Positions 7,976-15,503 of a DNA stretch of 64,000 bases are shown here, in pieces. This stretch comes from DASRDZ01 sp035569495 (GTDB taxonomy: Bacteria > Chloroflexota > Dormibacteria > Aeolococcales > Aeolococcaceae). The notes below the pieces were generated by a model, which saw only the letters and a program-made list of their open reading frames with translations, ran no database searches and had not been told where the DNA came from. The position numbers were made by a program, and so were the translations under genes. The stretch covers positions 54,826-118,825 of the forward strand of contig DATMMX010000039.1 of assembly GCA_035569495.1 (NCBI GenBank), in the 5' to 3' direction. Each line of letters begins with the position of its first letter. The first letter of the stretch is position 1.

Positions 7976-8899
7976 GTGACGCCGGCGGCGTCGCACGTGC
8001 GCCTCTCCGACGCGTCGCTGGAGGCGCTGGCGGTGGAGCTCGCCGCGGCGCCCGCCCCGCCCGCCTGGGGCTGGCCGCACCTGACCGCCGCCGAGGTGGG
8101 CGCTGAGGCGGCCGCATCGTGGACGCTGCTGCTCAGCGCGTTGAACTTCTGCTTCTGGCAGGACGAGCCGCGCTGGCGGGTCTCGGGCTTCGACGGGTAC
8201 ATGGCCCTGGCCCACGCACTGCGCCGCGCGTGGGACGGCGGCGACGCGCGCGTGGCCGATCCGGCCGCGTGGGCATCGTGGTCGGTGGCCGACCTCGCCG
8301 CCGTGCTTCGTGGCGACCCCGGCGGACCGGCGGCGCCGCCGATGCTCGCCGAGCGGCATGCTGTCGCCGCGGAGCTGGGCGGGTGGCTGCACGATGCGTT
8401 CGACGGCTCCGGCCTCGCCGCGGCCGGCGCCGCGGGCTCCGCCTTCGAGTTCGCGCAGACCCTGGCATCAACGCTCCGCCTCTTCCGCGACGTCGCCGAG
8501 TATCGCGGCCGGCGCGTCCCGCTGCTCAAGCGGGCACAGATCGCCGCCCACGATTGCGGTGCGGCGCTCGGCGGCTCATGCCCGCCCGGCCTGCGCGACC
8601 GCTCCGGCCTGACCGCCTTCGCCGACTACAAGCTGCCCCAGGTGCTGCGCGCCGCGGGTGCCTTCGAGTATTCGCCAACTCTGGCTGCAACCGTCGACGC
8701 CCGGGTCGAGCTGGCGCCCGGCGGCGAGGACGAGGTGGAGATCCGCTGCGCCACCGTGGTCGCCGTCGACCGCCTGGTCACCCTGCTGCACACGGCAGGG
8801 CGTGATCTCGACGCGCCCGAGGTCGACGCCCTGCTCTGGTGGCGCGGCCAGGGCCTGCGCGCCCGGCCCTACCACCGCGTCAGGACGATCTGGTACTAG
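7976..8899 (+). CDS. Queuosine 5'-phosphate N-glycosylase/hydrolase (DUF2419)
   Basis: A protein of ~307 residues matching the queuosine-salvage family (eukaryotic QNG1, bacterial DUF2419), which releases the base queuine from queuosine 5'-phosphate so that it can be reused in tRNA. Seen: the family segments LLLSALNFCFW, ADYKLPQVLRAAGA (with the conserved Asp), VDARVEL, a DEVEIRCATV stretch and DALLWWRGQG near the C-terminus. I favour GTG 7976 (GGTGAG 7 nt upstream); TTG 7949 and GTG 7955 are in frame and possible. It is cytoplasmic. The stop shares a CTAG palindrome with the stop of the opposite-strand HAD gene. Confidence 0.85.
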   Translation: MTPAASHVRLSDASLEALAVELAAAPAPPAWGWPHLTAAEVGAEAAASWTLLLSALNFCFWQDEPRWRVSGFDGYMALAHALRRAWDGGDARVADPAAWASWSVADLAAVLRGDPGGPAAPPMLAERHAVAAELGGWLHDAFDGSGLAAAGAAGSAFEFAQTLASTLRLFRDVAEYRGRRVPLLKRAQIAAHDCGAALGGSCPPGLRDRSGLTAFADYKLPQVLRAAGAFEYSPTLAATVDARVELAPGGEDEVEIRCATVVAVDRLVTLLHTAGRDLDAPEVDALLWWRGQGLRARPYHRVRTIWY

Positions 8900-9540
8900 G
8901 GCGCGTCGCTCAGCTTCTCGCGAGGGCGCAGGCGGGTGGCGACGTCGGCCATGGCCAGCATCTCGGTGTCGCCGTCGCTGTCGCCGTAGGCCCAGAGGTG
9001 GACGGGAGCGGCGCCGAGCCAGTCGCGGAGGAGGCGCTCCTTGACCGGGCCGCGCACGTTGTCGCGGAAGATGCGGCCGGTGAGGCGGCCGCGGCGGTCG
9101 ACCTCCAGCTTGGTGGCGATCACCCCGGCGCAGCCGAGCAGGCGGGCGACGGCGCCCAGGTAAAGCTCGGGGGAGGCGGAGACGATGACCACGTCGTGCC
9201 CCTGCGCCTGATGCCAGCGCAGGCGGGCGAGGCGGTCGGGGCGGAGCTGGGTGGCGACGACGTGCGCGGCGTACTCGTCGACCACCGGGCCGAGCTCGTC
9301 GACCCACCAGCCGCCGACCAGGTCGATGAGCAGCGCCTCCTTGGCGCGCCGGCGGGCCTCGGCGGAGAGGGCGGCGCGGGCGAAGGACGGGCCGTGCGCG
9401 GCCAGGGCGCGCAGCACGGGGGTGCGGCCCCGGACGCGGAGCAGGAAGGGGACCAGGGTGTCGCGATGGGTGAGCGTGCCGTCGAAGTCGAAGGCGGCGA
9501 CGGTGCGGACGGCGGGTGGCGCGCCCGTGGCGATGCTCAC
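8896..9540 (-). CDS. HAD-IB family phosphatase
   Basis: A 214-residue HAD-superfamily hydrolase of subclass IB (SerB-like). Seen: motif I DFDGTLT (nucleophile Asp18, acid/base Asp20), motif II IVSAS, a conserved Lys region (GPVKERLL) and motif III/IV GDSDGDTEML. The helical cap between motifs I and II is typical. It is last in the arabinan operon; its GTG overlaps the dprE2 stop (GTGA). The substrate is not known. The DprE pathway needs a phosphatase for decaprenylphosphoryl-5-phosphoribose, done in mycobacteria by an unrelated PAP2-like protein, so this enzyme is a candidate replacement by context only. Confidence 0.88.
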   Translation of the reverse strand: MSIATGAPPAVRTVAAFDFDGTLTHRDTLVPFLLRVRGRTPVLRALAAHGPSFARAALSAEARRRAKEALLIDLVGGWWVDELGPVVDEYAAHVVATQLRPDRLARLRWHQAQGHDVVIVSASPELYLGAVARLLGCAGVIATKLEVDRRGRLTGRIFRDNVRGPVKERLLRDWLGAAPVHLWAYGDSDGDTEMLAMADVATRLRPREKLSDAP

Positions 9541-10298
9541 GCCTTCATTCTGCGGAAGATGGGCCGCGGGAGGTGGCGCACCGCCGCCATCACCGGGCGC
9601 AGGATGCCGGGCGACCACACCGTCACCGAGCCGCGCGCGACGCCGCGCACGATGTCGCCGGCGACCTTGTCGGGCGTGGTGGAGAACGGCGCGGCGGGAC
9701 GTCCCGCGGTCATCCGCGTGTGCACGAAGCCGGGGCGCACGACGACGACCTGCACGCCGCTGCCGACCAGCGAATCGGCGAGGCCCTGGAAGAAGGCGTC
9801 GAGGCCCGCCTTGGAGGCGCCGTAGACGAAGTTGGCGCGGCGCGCCCGCTCTCCGGCGACCGAGGACAGCACCACGATGGTGCCGTGTCCCTGGGCGCGC
9901 AGCTTCTGCGCGACGGGGATGCCCAGTGACACCGCGGCGCGGAAGTTGACGTCGATCACCGCCAGCGCGGACGCGGCGTCGTTCTCGTCGCGCTCCTGGT
10001 CGCCGAGCACGCCGAAGGCGAGCAGGACGAGGTCGAACTCGCCGTGGCGGGTGAAGGCGTCGTCGAGCAGTTGCTGGTGGGAGGCGAAGTCGGTGGCGTC
10101 GAAGGGGATGACCTCGACGCTGGTTGCGCCGGCGCGTTCGAGGTCGGCGGCGGCGGAGGAGAGGCGGGCGGTGTCGCGACCGGCGAGGACGACGGTGCGG
10201 GCGCGGCGCTCGGCCAGCTTGCGCACCGTGGCGAGAGCGATCTCGGAGGTGCCGCCGAGGACGAGTACCGATTGCACGGCGCCGAAAGCGTCCTTCAT
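9537..10298 (-). CDS. dprE2: Decaprenylphosphoryl-2-keto-ribose reductase DprE2
   Basis: A 253-residue short-chain dehydrogenase. With DprE1 it epimerises decaprenylphosphoryl-ribose to -arabinose: DprE2 reduces the 2-keto intermediate with NADH. Seen: an N-terminal nucleotide site (VLVLGGTSEIA, the variant common in DprE2), the VLSSVAGE strand with the catalytic Ser, YGASKAG with the Tyr-Lys pair, and VRPGFVHTRM. The start is ATG 10298 with a CAGGAG upstream, and it overlaps the dprE1 stop (ATGA). The assignment rests on its place directly after dprE1 as well as on sequence; SDR sequence alone would not separate it from other reductases. Confidence 0.9.
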   Translation of the reverse strand: MKDAFGAVQSVLVLGGTSEIALATVRKLAERRARTVVLAGRDTARLSSAAADLERAGATSVEVIPFDATDFASHQQLLDDAFTRHGEFDLVLLAFGVLGDQERDENDAASALAVIDVNFRAAVSLGIPVAQKLRAQGHGTIVVLSSVAGERARRANFVYGASKAGLDAFFQGLADSLVGSGVQVVVVRPGFVHTRMTAGRPAAPFSTTPDKVAGDIVRGVARGSVTVWSPGILRPVMAAVRHLPRPIFRRMKA

Positions 10299-11743
10299 TG
10301 CGGGCTCCTGTGGGGTGAGGCGACGTGGTGCGGAGTGGCAACGGGAGACGGATGATTCGGCCCCGGATGCGTGTTGTCCACGGCGTGCGTGCAGCAGAGT
10401 CCAAGCCGGCGCCCGAGATCGGACTGCATCACGCCGCCGGGATCGACCCGCTCGCGCACCGCCTTCCATTCCGCGAGGCGAGGGTACATGACCGGCAGGA
10501 GCTCGGGACGCAGCCGCGAATCCTTGGCCAGGTACACGCGACCGCCCGCATCGGCGACCAGCTCGTCCAAACGGTCGAGCAGCGCGGGCAGCTCCTCGTC
10601 GCCCACGGGGATGTCGAGCGCCAGTGTCCAGCCCGGCGAGGGAAACGAGATGTGTCCCGCGCCGGCGTCGCCGAAGCGCTTGAGCACGGCGAGGAACGAC
10701 GCCGTGCCCGCGTCGCTGAGCATCTCCAGCGACCGCCGCAACGCATCCTCGCGGCCGAACGGCACCACGAACTGGTACTGCACGAAGCCACGCGAGCCGT
10801 ACATGCGGTTCCAGCCACGCACACCGTCGAGCGGGTGGAAGAACGAGCCCAGCGGCACGATCTGCCCGCGCGCGCGCCGCGGCGCCTTGCGGAACCACAT
10901 CTCGTTGAAGGCGCGCACCGTGACAGGCCGCAGCAGCCCGTCGGGCACCCACGACGGCGCGGCGAGCCGCACCACGGGGTTGAAGCGCAGCGGATCCGCT
11001 TGGGCGCGCCGCGGCAGCTCGTCCACCGTGGCGAAGTCGCCGCGGGTCAGCACCGAGCGACCCAACGACGCCCCGCGCGCCAGGCAGTCGATCCAGGCCA
11101 CCGAGTACTGGTAGCGGTGGTCGCCGGAATCCATGAGCTGCATGGCCTCGTCGAGGTTGGCGGCGCGGTCGGTGTCCATGGTGATGCGCGAGGTCTCGAT
11201 GGGCAGCATGCGCAGCGTCGCGTCGAGGATGACGCCGGTCAGGCCCATGCCGCCCGCGGTGGCCCAGAACAGCTCGGCGTTCTCGCCGATCGGCGCGACC
11301 TGCAGCACGCCGCCCGGGGTGGCCAGGGTCAGTGACAGGACGTGGTCGCAGAAGCTGCCGTCGCGGTGGTGGTTCTTGCCATGGATGTCCGCGGCGATGG
11401 CGCCGCCGACGCTGACCTGGCGGGTCCCCGGCGTGACCATGGGGAACCAGCCCAGCGGCACCAGCAGGCGCATCAGCCGGTCCAGGCTCATCCCCGCGCC
11501 GACGGTGACCACACCGCTTTCCACGTCGACGGAGTGCAGCGCCGACATGCGGTCAGGTTCGACCACAACTCCGCCGGAGTTCTGCGCCGCGTCGCCGTAG
11601 CTGCGCGCCAGGCCGCGGGCGATCACCCCGCGCGGCGGCGGCGAGGCGAACAGATCCTCGGCGGCCGCGGCCGACTCGACGTGCACCACGCGCGCCGCGG
11701 TCGGCGCCGTGCGGCCCCAGCCGGTGAGCAGCTCCACGCTCAC
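10295..11743 (-). CDS. dprE1: Decaprenylphosphoryl-beta-D-ribose 2'-oxidase DprE1
   Basis: A 482-residue FAD-dependent oxidase (VAO/PCMH fold), first half of the DprE epimerase that makes decaprenylphosphoryl-arabinose, the donor for arabinan. Seen: ARGLARSYGDAA for FAD, GTRQVSVGGAIAADIHGKNH with the conserved His-Gly-Lys-Asn, and the C-terminal ...PGGVMQSDLGRRLGL. At the position of mycobacterial Cys387, the benzothiazinone target in a GWN-C-VDFP context, this protein has Ala375 (GWTLALDIP). A 20-residue Pro/His-rich tail follows the normal C-terminus. The GTG start overlaps the ubiA stop (GTGA), and the stop overlaps dprE2. It acts at the inner membrane face. Confidence 0.94.
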   Translation of the reverse strand: MSVELLTGWGRTAPTAARVVHVESAAAAEDLFASPPPRGVIARGLARSYGDAAQNSGGVVVEPDRMSALHSVDVESGVVTVGAGMSLDRLMRLLVPLGWFPMVTPGTRQVSVGGAIAADIHGKNHHRDGSFCDHVLSLTLATPGGVLQVAPIGENAELFWATAGGMGLTGVILDATLRMLPIETSRITMDTDRAANLDEAMQLMDSGDHRYQYSVAWIDCLARGASLGRSVLTRGDFATVDELPRRAQADPLRFNPVVRLAAPSWVPDGLLRPVTVRAFNEMWFRKAPRRARGQIVPLGSFFHPLDGVRGWNRMYGSRGFVQYQFVVPFGREDALRRSLEMLSDAGTASFLAVLKRFGDAGAGHISFPSPGWTLALDIPVGDEELPALLDRLDELVADAGGRVYLAKDSRLRPELLPVMYPRLAEWKAVRERVDPGGVMQSDLGRRLGLCCTHAVDNTHPGPNHPSPVATPHHVASPHRSPQ

Positions 11744-12651
11744 CGTGCGTAGACGCCGAGGCCGAAGAGCACCGCCCAGGCCACGCCGAAGAACTGCAGC
11801 GTCCGGTCGCCGAGCACGATCTCCTCGGGCGCGCTGCCCGCACCGGTCTCCAGCACCAGCGCGTAGCGGAAGATGCCCAGCACCACCGGGATGATCGAGA
11901 ACTCGTACCAGGCGGTCCCGTGGATGGTCGCCTCCTTCTCGAACGCCCACAGGCAGTACGAGGCGATCGCCAGCGCCGACGACACGGTGCGGATGTAGCG
12001 AAGGTAGGGCAGCGTGTAGGAGTCCAGCGTGCTGCGGTGCGAGCCCGCCTCGTCGCCCATGTCGAGCTGCTCGGCGTGGCGCTTGCCGGCGACCATGAAC
12101 ATGGCGCCGAAGCTGACCACGATGACGAACCAGTTGGACACCAGCACGCCCGCCGCGATGCCGCCCGCCACCGCGCGGATGATGAATCCCGAGGCGACGC
12201 AGGCGAGGTCGATCACCGCTTCGTGCTTGAGCCAGAGGCTGTAGGCGACGGTGATGAAGGCGTAGCCGGCGACCACGCCCATGAAGTCGAGCGACAGCAG
12301 CACCGCCGACAGGATCAGTGACGTGGCCAGCAGGACCACGCTGATCGCCTTGGCCATCGCCGGTGGCACCAGGCCCGCGGCGATCGGGCGCATGCGCTTG
12401 GTCGGGTGCAGCCGGTCGGCCTCGTAGTCGAGCGCGTCGTTGAGGAAGTAGGTGCCGCTCGACGCCACGCAGAAGAGCACGAAGCCGACGATGGTGTGCA
12501 CCAGCGGAGTTGTGTGGCTCAGCGCGCCCGCGGCCCCCGGCGCGGCGAACAGCAGGATGTTCTTGACCCACTGCTTGGGCCGAGCCAGCCGCAGCAGCGC
12601 CAGGCCCAGTGTCGCCGGCGACCGCCGCACCCGCGGCTCGGCGACGACCAC
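11740..12651 (-). CDS. ubiA: Decaprenyl-phosphate phosphoribosyltransferase (UbiA family)
   Basis: A 303-residue polytopic prenyltransferase of the UbiA superfamily, in the subgroup that transfers 5-phosphoribose from PRPP to decaprenyl phosphate (mycobacterial Rv3806c). Seen: the first Asp motif NDALDYEAD (residues 71-79) followed by RLHPTKRMRPIAAG, a second motif YSLWLKHEAVIDLA, and eight or nine hydrophobic helices. GTG 12651 directly abuts the tldE stop with no gap. It supplies the substrate pathway of the next two genes, dprE1 and dprE2. Confidence 0.92.
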   Translation of the reverse strand: MVVAEPRVRRSPATLGLALLRLARPKQWVKNILLFAAPGAAGALSHTTPLVHTIVGFVLFCVASSGTYFLNDALDYEADRLHPTKRMRPIAAGLVPPAMAKAISVVLLATSLILSAVLLSLDFMGVVAGYAFITVAYSLWLKHEAVIDLACVASGFIIRAVAGGIAAGVLVSNWFVIVVSFGAMFMVAGKRHAEQLDMGDEAGSHRSTLDSYTLPYLRYIRTVSSALAIASYCLWAFEKEATIHGTAWYEFSIIPVVLGIFRYALVLETGAGSAPEEIVLGDRTLQFFGVAWAVLFGLGVYAR

Positions 12652-14016
12652 CTATGCCCCCGAGATCGGCATGTCGCGCGCCAGCAGCGACGGCGCGCCG
12701 ACGAAGCCGCCGCCGACCATGAAGCGCAGGTCGGAGCCGACCGCCTCGACGGCCTGGAGCAGCCCCAGCATGGTGCCGGCCACGGTCATCTCCCGGATCG
12801 GCGCGCCCAGCTCGCCGTCCTCCACCAGGAAACCGCCGATGCCCAGCGAGAACTCGCCGGTCACAGGGTTGACGGTGTGCAGGCCGTGCACGTCGCTGAT
12901 CAGCACGCCGTCGCCCATGCGCGCCAGCAGCGCGGCGGCGCTCTCCTCGCCCGGCACCAGCACCAGGTTGCTCGGCGCCAGCTCGGGCGTCGACTTGTGC
13001 GATCCGCGCGAGGCGTTGCCGGTGGAGTGCGCGGTGCCGTCGCGGCGCGCGGTGTAGGTGTTGTGCAGGTAGGAGCGGAGCACGCCGCGATCGATGATCA
13101 CGGTTCGCCGCGTGGCCACACCCTCGCCGTCCCACGGGCGCGAGGCCAGGCCGTCGGCGCGGCGGCCGTCGTCGACGACGCTGACCACCGAGGCGGCGAC
13201 CGCCTCGCCCAGCTTGCCGGCCAGCAGCGAGCGCCCCTTCTGCACCGCCTCGGCGCTGATGCTCGACGCCAGCGTGCCGATCAGCGACGCCGCCGCCCAG
13301 GGCTCGAAGAGCACCGCGGTGGTGCGGCCGGCGACCTGCGAGGCGCCGAGCAGGCGGGCGCCGCGGTCGGCCGCCTCGGCGGCGCAGGCGCGCAGGTCGA
13401 GCGCGCTCGCCGAACGCCCGTAGGTGAAGGAGAAACCCGACTGCATCTCCTCGCCGCGCTCGGCGATGGACTCGACGTAGGCGTAGGCCACGGTGGCGTC
13501 GAACGCCGAGCGCAGCCCGCGCGTGTTGTACAGCTCGTTGCGCCCGCGCTCGTCGCTGTACACGGCGCCGGCGGTGCGCTTCACCTCGGGGTTCTGCTCG
13601 GCGGTGAGCCGGTCCAACTCCAGAGCCATGGCGACGCGATCCTCGACGCTGCGCGCGTCGAAGTCCTGGGCCACCAGCTCGGGCATGTCGTCGATCACGG
13701 TCAGCTCGGGCAGGCCGTTGTGCTCGTCGGGCTCGTTGTAGCGGCAGGCGTCGAGGGCCTGGGCGACGGCGCGGCGCACACCCTCGTCGGTGAGGTCGGA
13801 CGTGTAGGCGAAGCCCATCCGCGAATCGGTGAAGACGCGCACCCCGACGCCCTGCGACTCGGCGCTGGTCAGCGACTCGACCTCGCCGTCGTAGGCCTTG
13901 ACGGTGAGCTCGCGGCCGTGCGCGAAGAAGGCCTCGGCCTCACTCGCGCCGCCCGTGGCCGCGGCCTCCAGGATCCGGTCAGCAGTGGCAGAAAATCGCG
14001 GCTCGGCGCTGCTCAC
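12652..14016 (-). CDS. tldE: TldE/PmbA-type metalloprotease subunit
   Basis: A 454-residue TldD/PmbA-family protein, the partner subunit of the heterodimeric TldD-TldE protease. TldE-type subunits lack the zinc HExxxH motif, and none is present here; the strand-rich C-terminus has the family segments TGNASRGSHKS, VHGLHTVNPVTGEFSLG and MTVAGTMLGLL. Start GTG 14016 overlaps the tldD stop (GTGA), and the reading frame upstream of it is a shadow. TldD-TldE degrades unfolded peptides and matures some modified peptides in other bacteria; the substrate here is unknown. It is unusual to find it transcribed with arabinan genes. Confidence 0.93.
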   Translation of the reverse strand: MSSAEPRFSATADRILEAAATGGASEAEAFFAHGRELTVKAYDGEVESLTSAESQGVGVRVFTDSRMGFAYTSDLTDEGVRRAVAQALDACRYNEPDEHNGLPELTVIDDMPELVAQDFDARSVEDRVAMALELDRLTAEQNPEVKRTAGAVYSDERGRNELYNTRGLRSAFDATVAYAYVESIAERGEEMQSGFSFTYGRSASALDLRACAAEAADRGARLLGASQVAGRTTAVLFEPWAAASLIGTLASSISAEAVQKGRSLLAGKLGEAVAASVVSVVDDGRRADGLASRPWDGEGVATRRTVIIDRGVLRSYLHNTYTARRDGTAHSTGNASRGSHKSTPELAPSNLVLVPGEESAAALLARMGDGVLISDVHGLHTVNPVTGEFSLGIGGFLVEDGELGAPIREMTVAGTMLGLLQAVEAVGSDLRFMVGGGFVGAPSLLARDMPISGA

Positions 14017-15419
14017 ATCTGCACCCCGCCGGCCAGCTTGGTGCCGCCCACGGTGAGCTCGGGGATGCGCAGGTGGGGCTGGCCGACGCTGACCGGCACC
14101 GACTGCCCCTCCTTGCCGCACGTCCCCGGCGACAGCGCCAGGTCGTTGGCGACCATGTCCACCTTCTTCAGCGCGGCGGGGCCGTTGCCGATGATGGTGG
14201 CGTTGCGCACCGGCCGGGTGATGCGGCCGTTCTCGATCAGGTAGCCCTCGGTGACCGCGAAGACGAAGTCGCCGGTGACCGGGTTCACCTGGCCGCTGCC
14301 AAGCTTCTTGGCGTACAGCCCGTAGGGCGTCGCCTCGATCAGCTCCTCGACGCTGGACAGGCCGGGCAGGATGAAGGTGTTGGTCATGCGCGGCATGGGG
14401 ATGTGCTGGTACGACTGGCGGCGGCCGTTGCCGGTGGAGTCGCGGCCGTCCTGGCGGGCGCGCAGCCGGTCGAACATGTAGCCGGTGAGCACGCCCTCCT
14501 CGATGAGCACGTTGCGCCGGGTGGGCACGCCCTCGTCGTCGATGCGCAGGGTTCCCCAGCCGGTGTCGACGGTGCCGTCGTCCACGGCGGTGACCAGCGG
14601 CGAGGCCACCATCTCGCCGACGTGCCCGGCGAAGACCGAGGCGCGCTTGGCGATGGCGTCCGCCTCCAAACCGTGGCCGCTGGCCTCGTGGAAGAGCACG
14701 CCGCCGAAGCCGTTGCCGAGCACCACCGGCATGGTGCCTGCCGGCGCCGGGTCGGCGTCGAGCAGCACCGCGGCGCGCTCGGCGGCCTCGCGGGCGGCCC
14801 GCTCCACCTCGTCGCCGCTCTCGAAGTACTCGAAGCCCTGGGCGGAGCCGGGCGCCTCCATGCCGCTCTGCACCTCGCCGTCGCGGGCGGCGACGGCCTG
14901 GACCAGCAGGCGCACCCGGGTGCGCCGGTCGCGGGCCAGGGTGCCGTCGCTGTTGGCGACCAGGATGGTCTGCACGCCCTGGGCGAACATCGCGGTGACC
15001 TGGCGGATGTCCCCGCTGGCCGCGCGGGCCACCTCGTCGGCGCGGCGGAGCAGGTCGACCTTGCGCGAGGTGTCGACCTCGTCCGGCGGCATGGTGACGC
15101 GCTGGGTGCCGGTGGGCTGTTCGCGCAGATCGAGCACATTGCTGCCCTCGCTGCTCCCGCGGGCCGCCGCGGCGGCGGCCTCGGCGGCGCGAAGCAGGCC
15201 CTCGGGGGTGATGTCGTCGGTGTACGCGAAGGCGGTGGTGAGCCCGCTGACCACGCGGATGCCCGCACCCTGCTCGGTGCCCGCCTGGACCCGCTCGACG
15301 CGGCTGTCCTCCATCGACACGGAGGCGGCGTGCCGCTGCTCGACGAAGCAGTCGGCGAAGTCCCCACCTCGGCGGAGGGCGCGCTGCAGCGCAGACTGGA
15401 CGGCTTCGGTGCTGATCAT
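14013..15419 (-). CDS. tldD: TldD-type zinc metalloprotease subunit
   Basis: A 468-residue catalytic subunit of the TldD-TldE protease. Seen: HEASGHGLE with HExxxH at His244/Glu245/His249 as zinc ligands and general base, downstream FVFAVTEGYLIENG, and the conserved GTCGKEGQ near the C-terminus that contains the third-ligand cysteine region. Length is normal. It is first gene of a six-gene operon (tldD-tldE-ubiA-dprE1-dprE2-HAD). ATG 15419 is preceded by TACAAT 6 nt upstream, a leaderless arrangement. Cytoplasmic. Confidence 0.95.
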   Translation of the reverse strand: MISTEAVQSALQRALRRGGDFADCFVEQRHAASVSMEDSRVERVQAGTEQGAGIRVVSGLTTAFAYTDDITPEGLLRAAEAAAAAARGSSEGSNVLDLREQPTGTQRVTMPPDEVDTSRKVDLLRRADEVARAASGDIRQVTAMFAQGVQTILVANSDGTLARDRRTRVRLLVQAVAARDGEVQSGMEAPGSAQGFEYFESGDEVERAAREAAERAAVLLDADPAPAGTMPVVLGNGFGGVLFHEASGHGLEADAIAKRASVFAGHVGEMVASPLVTAVDDGTVDTGWGTLRIDDEGVPTRRNVLIEEGVLTGYMFDRLRARQDGRDSTGNGRRQSYQHIPMPRMTNTFILPGLSSVEELIEATPYGLYAKKLGSGQVNPVTGDFVFAVTEGYLIENGRITRPVRNATIIGNGPAALKKVDMVANDLALSPGTCGKEGQSVPVSVGQPHLRIPELTVGGTKLAGGVQM

Positions 15420-15431
15420 GCCGCGATTGTA
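15420..15431 (-). promoter_or_regulatory. Leaderless promoter -10 element of the tldD-dprE operon
   Basis: TACAAT on the minus strand ends 6 nt before ATG 15419. It is the only clear promoter-like element for the whole six-gene operon. Confidence 0.5.
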
Positions 15432-15488
15432 GGGGCGACCGTCCCGACCAGTGCCGCCCCCGCCTGCCGGATCCGCCCCCTGCTCGCC

Positions 15489-15503
15489 TAGAATGCGGGC
15501 CGC
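15489..15503 (+). promoter_or_regulatory. Leaderless promoter -10 element
   Basis: TAGAAT (15489-15494) lies 9 nt before TTG 15504, the first possible start of the membrane-protein frame. Confidence 0.45.

Noticed and set aside
5523..8117. An 864-codon open frame on the minus strand opposite the secreted propeller gene
   Set aside because: It is antisense to a gene with a signal peptide and clear repeats, has Val/Ala/Arg-Gly-rich low-complexity translation and no recognisable motif; long antisense frames are expected at ~70% GC.
10295..13135. A 946-codon frame extending dprE1 upstream through ubiA and part of tldE
   Set aside because: DprE1 similarity begins at GTG 11743; the upstream part is antisense-free but out of frame with ubiA and tldE and has biased composition.
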